NCBI GenBank assembly: GCA_019114885.1
Contig: DXEQ01000030.1
Coordinates: forward strand, 1 to 17,057
Direction: 5' to 3'
DNA from: Candidatus Anaerobutyricum stercoripullorum
GTDB lineage: Bacteria > Bacillota > Clostridia > Lachnospirales > Lachnospiraceae
Length of the DNA stretch: 17,057 nucleotides
In this document: one piece after another, positions 1-6,439 of the stretch
Position numbering within the stretch: position 1 is the stretch's first letter
How the letters are laid out: each line of letters opens with the position of its first letter
Notes under the pieces: generated by a model
Seen by the model: only the letters and a program-made list of their open reading frames with translations
Told to the model about the DNA's origin: nothing
The model's database searches: none
Position numbers and translations under genes: made by a program

Positions 1-1894
1 GACCGGTATCACTGCGGAGAAACATGACGCGTTCATCGATCCACAGGATGACGGCACCACCCTTCTCCGGTTCTCCGGTAAGGAGCTGATCAAGGGCGAG
101 CCGGACGCCTCCTCCTTCCCGTCCGGCGGACTGCGCGCCACCTGTGAGGCGAGAGGCTATACCACCTGGGACTGCACGTCCCCGGCCTTCATCAAGGAGA
201 CGCCGCATTCCACCATCCTCTGTATCCCTACCGCCTTCTGTTCCTACAAGGGCGAAGCCCTCGATAAGAAGACACCGCTGCTTCGCTCCATGCAGGCGCT
301 GGATGTGCAGGCCATGCGTATCTTACGACTGTTCGGCAATACGACGGCGCAGCATGTGAGCACTTCCGTCGGTGCGGAGCAGGAATACTTTATGGTGGAT
401 AAGAGTACATATTTAAAGAGAAAAGACCTGATCTTCACTGGACGTACCTTATTCGGCGCCATGCCTCCGAAAGGACAGGAGATGGACGATCATTATTTCG
501 GAACGATTCCGGAGCGGATTCTCGGATTTATGCAGAGGTTTAACGAAGAGCTCTGGAAGCTGGGCATCTCCGCCAAAACCCAGCACAACGAGGTGGCTCC
601 GGCGCAGCACGAGATCGCGCCAATTTATGACCAGAACAATGTGGCCACCGACCACAACCAGCTTATCATGGAGACCGCGCAGCGGATTGCCGATGAGCAG
701 GGGCTGAAATGTCTGCTTCATGAGAAGCCGTTTGCCGGTATCAACGGTTCCGGCAAGCACAACAACTGGTCTATGACCACCGATGCCGGAGAGAACCTCT
801 TAGATCCGGGCAAGACCCCGCACGAGAATATGCAGTTCCTCTTATTCCTGGCAGCGGTTTTACGTGCCGTGGATGAGCATGCCGACTTGCTTCGTGTATC
901 GGCTTCCACACCGGGTAACGACCACCGTCTGGGCGCCAACGAAGCGCCGCCGGCTATCATCTCCATCTTCCTCGGCGAGCAGCTGGAGGACGTGGTGGAG
1001 CAGTTCGTGGACGCCGGAGAGGCCACCAGTTCTCTGGAAGGGGAAGAGTACGTATCCGGTGTACATTCTCTGCCGCACTTTAAGAAGGACGCCACCGACC
1101 GGAACCGTACCTCGCCGTTCGCCTTTACCGGCAACAAGTTCGAGTTCCGTATGGTCGGTTCCACCCAGTCCATCGCAGACCCGAATACTGTGCTTAATAC
1201 CATCGTAGCCGACGTGCTCTGTGATATGGCCGATCAGCTGGAGAAGTCCGACAACATCACCATGGCAATCCATGATATGATCAAGGAGACCATGGTGGCG
1301 CACAGACGGATCATCTTCAACGGAGACGGATATACACAGGAATGGGTGGAGGAAGCAGAGCGCAGAGGACTGCCGAACATCAAATGTATGGTGGACGCCA
1401 TCCCGGCTCTCGTTAAGCCGGAGACGGTATCCCTGTTTGAGAGACACGGCGTGCTGACCCAGGCCGAGCTGGAAGCCCGCGCGGAGGTTCTCTACGAGAC
1501 CTACGCCAAGACGATCCACATCGAGGCGCTCACCATGATCGATATGGCGAAGAAACAGATCATCCCGGCCTGCATCAAGTATCAGACCAGCCTGGCAGAC
1601 TCCATCAACGCCATCAAGGCGGCTACCCCGTCGGTGGATACTTCCGTGCAGGAGACGCTGATGAATGATATCGCGGCAAATGTGAAGGAAGCTTTCAGCG
1701 CGTTAAAAGAGCTGGAGAAAGTGACCGACAGAGCGGAGGCTTCCGATGATGTGGTGGCACAGGGACGGTATTACCATGATGTAGTCTTTGCGGCCATGAA
1801 TGCGCTGCGTGCCCCGGCAGACCGTCTGGAGATGCTGGTTGCCAAAGAAGCATGGCCATTCCCAAGCTACGGTGACCTGATTTTTGAAGTGTGA
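1..1894 (+). CDS. glnN: Glutamine synthetase type III, 5'-truncated by the window edge
   Basis: This enzyme condenses ammonia and glutamate to glutamine using ATP in the cytoplasm. The reading frame is open from the window edge (first whole codon at position 2) and the first in-frame ATG at 290 is internal, because GSIII sequence continues upstream of it, including FSGKELIKGEPDASSFPSGG and LCIPTAFCSYKGEALDKKTP. About 630 residues are present. GSIII proteins are usually near 700 residues, so roughly 70-100 N-terminal residues lie outside the window. Family-specific blocks follow in order: NEVAPAQHEIAPIYD, EKPFAGINGSGKHNNWS (ATP/glutamate site), NDHRLGANEAPPAIISIFLG and NRTSPFAFTGNKFEFRMVGS. 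These mark the dodecameric GSIII class rather than GSI or GSII. The gene ends at TGA 1892-1894 and is followed by its own terminator, so it is separate from the folate operon. Any nitrogen-dependent promoter would lie outside the window. The identification is very secure. Confidence 0.97.
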   Translation, partial: TGITAEKHDAFIDPQDDGTTLLRFSGKELIKGEPDASSFPSGGLRATCEARGYTTWDCTSPAFIKETPHSTILCIPTAFCSYKGEALDKKTPLLRSMQALDVQAMRILRLFGNTTAQHVSTSVGAEQEYFMVDKSTYLKRKDLIFTGRTLFGAMPPKGQEMDDHYFGTIPERILGFMQRFNEELWKLGISAKTQHNEVAPAQHEIAPIYDQNNVATDHNQLIMETAQRIADEQGLKCLLHEKPFAGINGSGKHNNWSMTTDAGENLLDPGKTPHENMQFLLFLAAVLRAVDEHADLLRVSASTPGNDHRLGANEAPPAIISIFLGEQLEDVVEQFVDAGEATSSLEGEEYVSGVHSLPHFKKDATDRNRTSPFAFTGNKFEFRMVGSTQSIADPNTVLNTIVADVLCDMADQLEKSDNITMAIHDMIKETMVAHRRIIFNGDGYTQEWVEEAERRGLPNIKCMVDAIPALVKPETVSLFERHGVLTQAELEARAEVLYETYAKTIHIEALTMIDMAKKQIIPACIKYQTSLADSINAIKAATPSVDTSVQETLMNDIAANVKEAFSALKELEKVTDRAEASDDVVAQGRYYHDVVFAAMNALRAPADRLEMLVAKEAWPFPSYGDLIFEV

Positions 1895-1903
1895 TCATAT
1901 CTG

Positions 1904-1943
1904 ATGCCGGCGGCAGCGCGTATGCCGCCAGGTCCGCCGGCAT
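1904..1943 (+). other. GC-rich inverted repeat just after glnN
   Basis: ATGCCGGCGG (1904-1913) pairs perfectly with CCGCCGGCAT (1934-1943), a 10-bp stem starting nine bases after the glnN stop. An alternative, overlapping pairing is GGCGGCA (1909-1915) with TGCCGCC (1923-1929). There is no T-run behind it, so by itself it is not a Rho-independent terminator. It could stabilise the 3' end of the glnN mRNA or be one arm of a multi-hairpin 3' region. That role is inferred. Confidence 0.6.
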
Positions 1944-1975
1944 AAAGAAGATACGGGCGCAAGACGCGCCGAAGG

Positions 1976-2008
1976 AGAATCCTGCATGTCAGGATTCTTT
2001 TTTCTTTT
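1976..2008 (+). terminator. Rho-independent terminator of glnN
   Basis: AGAATCCTG (1976-1984) and CAGGATTCT (1990-1998) form a perfect 9-bp stem with loop CATGT (1985-1989). It is followed by a T-tract broken by one C (1999-2008). It sits about 80 bases after the glnN stop and about 100 bases before the next promoter, so it separates glnN from the folate cluster. Confidence 0.92.
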
Positions 2009-2103
2009 ATGGGACCTTTTATCTTTACGGAAGAAAAGTGCACCGGCGGGACGTGCTCCGGTCCCCTGCCCTATACAATTTACACAAATTTTACGGTAAA
2101 AAA
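2009..2103. other. Non-coding spacer between glnN terminator and folC promoter
   Basis: No gene is supported in the whole glnN-folC gap (1895-2177); open frames crossing it have no ribosome site and no recognisable protein. The stretch changes from GC-rich to strongly AT-rich at about 2073. It contains a small inverted repeat, GGGAC (2048-2052) with GTCCC (2061-2065). An odd palindrome, TTTTAC-G-GTAAAA (2089-2101), ends three bases before the -35 box. The AT-rich part could act as an UP element, and the palindrome could be an operator; both are inference. Confidence 0.5.
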
Positions 2104-2132
2104 TTGACAAATTTCCGTTCTCTCGGTATAGT
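2104..2132 (+). promoter_or_regulatory. Sigma-A type promoter for the folC operon
   Basis: The -35 hexamer TTGACA (2104-2109) matches consensus exactly. A 17-base spacer leads to TATAGT (2127-2132), one mismatch from TATAAT. The expected transcription start is near 2138-2141, giving a short leader of about 25-40 bases before folC. The region upstream is A/T-rich. This is the only consensus-quality promoter I can see in the window, and everything downstream lies on the same strand. Confidence 0.88.
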
Positions 2133-2177
2133 AATAAGTTATGAGAAGACTGAATATGGGAACTGGTGATAAATTCT

Positions 2178-3470
2178 ATGAAGTATCGATATTATGACAT
2201 TGTGGATCAATTAAAAAAAAGAGGCAGTTCTCCCGGACTGGACGCGGTCAGGGAGCTTCTTGCTGTTCTGGGACATCCGGAGCGGGAGATCAATGTGATA
2301 CACATCGCGGGAACCAACGGAAAGGGTTCTGTGCTTGCTTTTCTCTCCTCCATTCTGACGGAGAGCGGCTGCCGGGTAGGAAGATACATTTCCCCGACGA
2401 TTCATTCCTATGAGGAGCGGTTTCAGATTAATGGCGAGGCCATCACACAGGAGAAGCTGGAGCAGTATTACGGGCGCATGGAAGAGGCGCTTTTTGAGAT
2501 GGAAGAGTGGAGCGAGCGAAAACCGACGCTCTTTGAGGTGGAGACGGCGCTGGCCTTTCTCTATTTCGCGGAAGAAGGGGTGGATTTCGCCCTGATCGAG
2601 ACGGGGATGGGCGGAACGCTGGATGCCACCAATGTGGTGGAACGTCCGCTGCTTACCCTGATCTCCTCCGTCAGCTTTGATCACAAAGAGTTTTTGGGAG
2701 ATACGCTGGCAGAGATTGCCGGTGAGAAGGCCGGTATCATCAAGGAGCATGTGCCTGTGATCGTCTCAGAAAATGTACCGGAAGTCTGCCAGGTTATCCG
2801 GGAGCGGGCGGAGGAAAAGGAAGCGCCTGCCATTTTTCTGACGGAGGATATGGCGCAGGTGAAAGAAGAATCGGTGAAAGGCAGTACATTTATATGGAAG
2901 AAACACCGCTTTTTTATCCCTCTGCCGGGGCGGCATCAGGTGTCAAATGCGGTGACGGCGCTGGCCGCGGCCGAGAAGCTGTGGGAGATGGGCGCATGGC
3001 CGTCTTTTTCGTGGACAGTCATGCGGCAGGGCCTTGCCAAGACCCGCTGGCCGGGGCGGCTGGAGATTCTTCGGGAGCGCCCGCTGGTGATCCGGGACGG
3101 GGCGCACAATCCGGACGGGGCCAGGAGACTGGCGCAGTTTCTGGAAAAACATTTTACAAACCGGAGAATCCTCTATATAATGGGAGTGTTGAAAGACAAG
3201 GAGTATAAAGAGATGCTCTCCTTTCTGGCGCCGCTCGGAGAGGAACTCTACGCCTTCCGGCCCGACAATCCGAGGGGGCTGGCGGCGGAGACACTGGCGG
3301 AGGCGGCGAAGCGCTGTCATATGAGGACACGCGTCTTTTCCGGCGTCAACGAGGCGCTGGCCCGGGCGCTGCTTCTGGCAAAGCCTGAGGATGTGATCGT
3401 GGTCTGCGGTTCTCTCTCTTTCATGGAGGATATGGACGCGGCCATCTGGAAACAGGGGAAGTTATTATGA
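2178..3470 (+). CDS. folC: Bifunctional folylpolyglutamate synthase/dihydrofolate synthase
   Basis: FolC adds glutamate to dihydropteroate and then extends the polyglutamate tail on folates, using ATP. At 430 residues it is normal length. The Mur-ligase-like features are the P-loop GTNGKGS (residues 45-51), ETGMGGTLDATN (141-152), SFDHKEFLG with the metal-site His169, the EKAGIIK lysine segment near 184 (the usual carbamylated Lys) and RDGAHNPDG in the C-terminal domain (306-314). I chose the ATG at 2178 because GGTGAT (2165-2170), complementary to the 16S rRNA tail, sits 7 bases upstream. An in-frame GTG at 2166 with a weaker GGGA would add MINS and cannot be excluded. It is the first gene after the promoter, and its stop overlaps the folP start (ATGA), which suggests translational coupling. 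Confidence in function is high; the start is less certain. Confidence 0.95.
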   Translation: MKYRYYDIVDQLKKRGSSPGLDAVRELLAVLGHPEREINVIHIAGTNGKGSVLAFLSSILTESGCRVGRYISPTIHSYEERFQINGEAITQEKLEQYYGRMEEALFEMEEWSERKPTLFEVETALAFLYFAEEGVDFALIETGMGGTLDATNVVERPLLTLISSVSFDHKEFLGDTLAEIAGEKAGIIKEHVPVIVSENVPEVCQVIRERAEEKEAPAIFLTEDMAQVKEESVKGSTFIWKKHRFFIPLPGRHQVSNAVTALAAAEKLWEMGAWPSFSWTVMRQGLAKTRWPGRLEILRERPLVIRDGAHNPDGARRLAQFLEKHFTNRRILYIMGVLKDKEYKEMLSFLAPLGEELYAFRPDNPRGLAAETLAEAAKRCHMRTRVFSGVNEALARALLLAKPEDVIVVCGSLSFMEDMDAAIWKQGKLL

Positions 3471-4282
3471 AGATTGGCAGATATGATTTTGACTTAAGAC
3501 ATCGGGGATATATCATGGGTATCCTGAATGTGACGCCGGACTCTTTTTCCGACGGGGGACGCTGGCAGGCACTGGACGCGGCTCTTTTCCGGGCGGAGGA
3601 GATGATAAAGGACGGCGCGGCCATTGTGGATATCGGCGGGGAGTCCACCCGGCCCGGCCATGTGAAGATCACAGATGAGGAGGAGATCGGACGGGTGATC
3701 CCGGTCATCGAGGCGGTAAAAAAACGGTTCGACGTTCCGGTTTCTCTGGATACTTACAAATATGAAGTGGCAAAAGCCGGACTTTCTGCCGGAGCGGACA
3801 TGATCAACGACATCTGGGGGCTCCGGTGGGAGGAAGATGGTCGTCTGGCCCGGCTCCTTGCCGGGAGCGGCGCAGCCTGCTGCCTCATGCACAACCGGAA
3901 GGATGAGGCATACACGGACTTCTTTTCGGATTATCTCAATGATCTGCGGGAGACGCTGCGCATTGCCGGGAAGGCCGGAATCAGACGGGAACAGATCGTG
4001 CTGGACCCCGGCGTGGGCTTTGCCAAGAGCTATGAGCAGAATCTCATGGTCATAAAGCATCTGGATCTGCTGACGGCGGAGTTTGATCTGCCGGTCCTGC
4101 TGGGCACATCGAGAAAACGGGTCGTAGGAACCGCCCTTGACCTGCCGGTGGATGAGCGGGACGAGGGGACGGCGGCCACCACGGTCATCGGAAGGATGAA
4201 GGGGGCTTCGCTGTTTCGGGTACATGATGTGAAGGGGAACTACCGGGCGCTTAAGATGGCGGAGGCAATTCTTCACGGGTGA
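3467..4282 (+). CDS. folP: Dihydropteroate synthase
   Basis: FolP joins 6-hydroxymethyl-dihydropterin pyrophosphate to p-aminobenzoate to give dihydropteroate, the sulfonamide-sensitive step. The protein has 271 residues, typical of a stand-alone DHPS TIM barrel. Signatures in order are GILNVTPDSFSDGG (18-31, loop 1), DIGGESTRPG (55-64, loop 2), SLDT (93-96), MINDI (112-116), MHNR (141-144), DPGVGFAK (180-187), LGTSRKR (212-218) and RVHDV (251-255). All residues normally needed for pterin and phosphate binding appear intact. MHNR replaces the better-known MHMRG. The start ATG overlaps the folC TGA by four bases, so it is probably translated by coupling. p-Aminobenzoate comes from chorismate, the same precursor used by PheA downstream. 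Confidence 0.97.
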   Translation: MKIGRYDFDLRHRGYIMGILNVTPDSFSDGGRWQALDAALFRAEEMIKDGAAIVDIGGESTRPGHVKITDEEEIGRVIPVIEAVKKRFDVPVSLDTYKYEVAKAGLSAGADMINDIWGLRWEEDGRLARLLAGSGAACCLMHNRKDEAYTDFFSDYLNDLRETLRIAGKAGIRREQIVLDPGVGFAKSYEQNLMVIKHLDLLTAEFDLPVLLGTSRKRVVGTALDLPVDERDEGTAATTVIGRMKGASLFRVHDVKGNYRALKMAEAILHG

Positions 4283-4283
4283 C

Positions 4284-4422
4284 GCCGCAGAGCGCAGCCG
4301 GAAAGGGTCATGCGCGCGGCAGGTATGTCTGCCAGAGATAGACTGGCGGCAGAGCGCGGCCGCGAGAGAGTCATGCGCACGACAGTCTGTGAGATACATC
4401 GGCGGCAAAGCGCAGCCGGAAA
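4284..4422 (+). repeat. Degenerate ~60-bp tandem repeat in the folP-folBK gap
   Basis: About two and a half related units start near 4284, 4346 and 4402. GCAGAGCGC occurs at 4287-4295 and 4349-4357. GTCATGCGC occurs at 4307-4315 and 4370-4378. The 14-mer AGCGCAGCCGGAAA occurs at 4291-4304 and again at 4409-4422. The spacings are therefore about 62 and then 56 bases. A hairpin GGCAG-gtatgt-CTGCC (4318-4333) lies in the first unit. The repeat fills most of the 156-base gap, ends just before the folBK ribosome site, and stays open in the folBK frame. I do not recognise it as a known repeat family. Confidence 0.7.
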
Positions 4423-4438
4423 AGACAGAGGGAAGAAT

Positions 4439-5269
4439 ATGGATGAGATCACGATAAAGAATCTGGAAGTGTTTTGTAATCATGGCGTATATAAAGAAGA
4501 AAATGTACTGGGCCAGAAGTTTCTGGTGGATGCGGTGCTGTTTCTCTCCACGAGGAAGGCGGGCCGAAGCGACGCCCTCGGGGACTCGGTCAGCTACGGC
4601 GATGTGTGCCGTCTCATCACAGCGGAGATGAAAAAGCAGAACGATCAGCTGCTGGAGCGGGTGGCGGAGCGGCTTGCCGCGAAGATTCTTCACACATTTT
4701 CCATGGTAAAGAGGGTGAAGATCACGGTGAAGAAGCCGTGGGCGCCGGTGATGATGCATCTGGATCACGCGTCGGTGACCATTGAGAGAGGATGGCATCA
4801 GGTTTTTGTGGGAGTCGGGTCCAATATGGGAGACCGGCAGGCTTACCTTGCAATGGCAGAAAAGCGGCTTGCACAGGAGCCAGACGTCCGGGATTTGCGG
4901 GCGGCGTCGGTGATCGAGACCGAGCCTTACGGTTACCTGGATCAGGATAAGTTTTTAAATACGGTGTTTGCTTTTGAGACGCTTTATGAGCCGGAGGAAC
5001 TGCTTCATCTCCTGCAGGAGATTGAAAAAGAGGCGCACCGGGAGCGGAAGATTCACTGGGGACCGCGGACGCTGGATCTGGATCTGCTTCTTTTTGACGA
5101 TCTGGTGACGGACGATCCGCGGCTGGTATTGCCACATCCGGAACTGCATAAGCGGCTGTTTGTGCTGGAACCGCTCTGCGAGCTGAATCCGTACGGGGTC
5201 CATCCTCTGTACCGGAAGCGGTTCCTGGAACTTAAGGAGGCGCTGATCCAAATATCACAAATAATATGA
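4439..5269 (+). CDS. folK: FolB-FolK fusion: dihydroneopterin aldolase / HPPK
   Basis: The protein carries two consecutive steps of folate synthesis. Residues 1-118 are dihydroneopterin aldolase: NHGVYKEENVLGQKF (14-28) with the expected catalytic Glu, VSYGDV (51-56) with the conserved Tyr, and the Lys of KKPWAPV near 99. Residues 121-276 are 6-hydroxymethyl-dihydropterin pyrophosphokinase: VGVGSNMGDR (124-133), ETEPYGYLDQDKFLN (160-174) and HWGPRTLDLDLLLFD (206-220), whose two Asp residues bind Mg-ATP. There is almost no linker. The ATG at 4439 is chosen because GAGGG (4428-4432) lies 6 bases upstream and FolB homology begins at once. The same frame is open back to an ATG at 4310, but that extension is encoded by tandem-repeat DNA and looks non-coding. 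Such FolB-FolK fusions are known in Firmicutes. The product feeds FolP encoded just upstream. A folB label would be equally valid. Confidence 0.95.
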   Translation: MDEITIKNLEVFCNHGVYKEENVLGQKFLVDAVLFLSTRKAGRSDALGDSVSYGDVCRLITAEMKKQNDQLLERVAERLAAKILHTFSMVKRVKITVKKPWAPVMMHLDHASVTIERGWHQVFVGVGSNMGDRQAYLAMAEKRLAQEPDVRDLRAASVIETEPYGYLDQDKFLNTVFAFETLYEPEELLHLLQEIEKEAHRERKIHWGPRTLDLDLLLFDDLVTDDPRLVLPHPELHKRLFVLEPLCELNPYGVHPLYRKRFLELKEALIQISQII

Positions 5270-5284
5270 TAGGGGAACGGATAA

Positions 5285-6427
5285 ATGGATAAGATAAAAA
5301 AGAGCGTGAATCAGGTAAGAGATGAGATCAAAGATGTGGATTACCAGATCGCGGAATTATTTGAAAAAAGAATGAAATATACGGCGGAGCTGGCGGAAGC
5401 CAAGAAGGCGGAGGGGGCTCCGATTTATGATAAAAACCGGGAAGATGAGAAGCTGGCTGACATCACGAAGAACCGCTCCAACCCGTTTATCGTAAAGGGT
5501 CTGGAGGAGATCTTTATCCAGATGATGTCCATCAGCAGAAAGTACCAGTATCATCTGGTACACCAGCGGGACCGATACATCGAGAATTATTTCACGGAAG
5601 TGCCGGAGCTGGTGATGTTCCCGGATACGAGGGTAGTCTATGCCGGTGTGCCGGGTTCCTTTACCTGCATGGCCTGTGAGAAGTTTTTCGGGGAGGATGT
5701 GGACCATTACGGTGTGGCTAAGTTTAAGGAGGTGGCCCTCGCTTTAAATAACGGGGACGCCGATTACGGCGTGCTGCCGATCGAGAACTCTTCCGCCGGG
5801 GATGTGACCGGTGTTTATGATATCCTTTTGGAGAATGATGTGTGTATGGTGGGCGAGGTTTTTGTGAAAGTCGACCATTGCCTTTTGGGATGCCCCGGTA
5901 GTACAATAGAGGGGATAAAGACTGTGTATTCTCATCCTCAGGGCCTGATGCAGTGCGCGCCTTATCTGGAGAAGCTGGATGTGGAACAAAAGAGCGTGGA
6001 CAACACGGCCATCGCGGCGGAGATGGTCGCGAAGAGAAACAATCCGGAGGAGGCGGCCATCGCCAGCCGGCTCGCGGCGAAGCTCTACGGTCTGGAGATT
6101 CTGGATGAGAGTATTAATTTTGAGGACAGCAATGTCACCCGGTTCGTGGTGCTCTCCAAGAAGAGACAGTATACGAAGGATGCGGGGAAGATCAGCATCT
6201 CATTTTCACTGCTTCATGAGAGCGGAACCCTTTACAATATCCTTTCGCATTTTATTTATAATGATCTGAACTTAAGCCATATTGAATCGGTACCTTTGCC
6301 GGATAAGCAGTGGGAGTACCGCTTTTACATTGATATCACCGGCAATCTTCACGATCCGGCTGTGCGCAACGCCCTGCAGGGAGTGCGTGCGGAGGTCGCG
6401 GATTTTAAGATTCTGGGCAACTATTAA
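5285..6427 (+). CDS. pheA: P-protein: chorismate mutase / prephenate dehydratase with ACT domain
   Basis: PheA converts chorismate to prephenate and then to phenylpyruvate, the phenylalanine precursor. It has 380 residues and three domains. Residues 1-90 are an AroQ chorismate mutase whose R12, R29, K40, D49, R52, E53 and Q88 fit the usual active-site set. Residues 116-290 are prephenate dehydratase, with VYAGVPGSF near 118-126, PIENSSAGDV (165-174) and the catalytic NVTRF (283-287). Residues 301-375 are an ACT regulatory domain. In that domain the usual phenylalanine-binding GALV reads GTLY (314-317) and ESRP reads ESVP (334-337), so feedback control may differ from the family norm. The gene starts 15 bases after folBK, behind GGGGAA, and ends 12 bases before the next gene, so it is likely in the same operon. 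Its substrate chorismate is also the source of the p-aminobenzoate used by FolP. Confidence 0.96.
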   Translation: MDKIKKSVNQVRDEIKDVDYQIAELFEKRMKYTAELAEAKKAEGAPIYDKNREDEKLADITKNRSNPFIVKGLEEIFIQMMSISRKYQYHLVHQRDRYIENYFTEVPELVMFPDTRVVYAGVPGSFTCMACEKFFGEDVDHYGVAKFKEVALALNNGDADYGVLPIENSSAGDVTGVYDILLENDVCMVGEVFVKVDHCLLGCPGSTIEGIKTVYSHPQGLMQCAPYLEKLDVEQKSVDNTAIAAEMVAKRNNPEEAAIASRLAAKLYGLEILDESINFEDSNVTRFVVLSKKRQYTKDAGKISISFSLLHESGTLYNILSHFIYNDLNLSHIESVPLPDKQWEYRFYIDITGNLHDPAVRNALQGVRAEVADFKILGNY

Positions 6428-6439
6428 AGAGGATTATAC

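Noticed and set aside
1891..2169. 92-codon + strand open frame between glnN and folC
   Set aside because: It runs through the terminator and promoter, has no good start or ribosome site, and its sequence resembles nothing.
2141..2197. Possible 18-codon leader peptide (starting MRRLNMG) overlapping the folC start
   Set aside because: No Shine-Dalgarno sequence precedes its ATG, which lies at or almost at the predicted transcription start. It has no run of regulatory codons and no attenuator follows.
4310..4438. Upstream ATG at 4310 as the true folBK start
   Set aside because: The added residues are encoded by the tandem repeat and have no FolB homology. The ATG at 4439 has a properly spaced GAGGG and begins exactly where FolB homology starts.
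3494..4798. 434-codon open frame on the minus strand opposite folP and folBK
   Set aside because: It is an antisense shadow of two certain genes, rich in His/Arg/Pro as such shadows are, with no domain or ribosome site.
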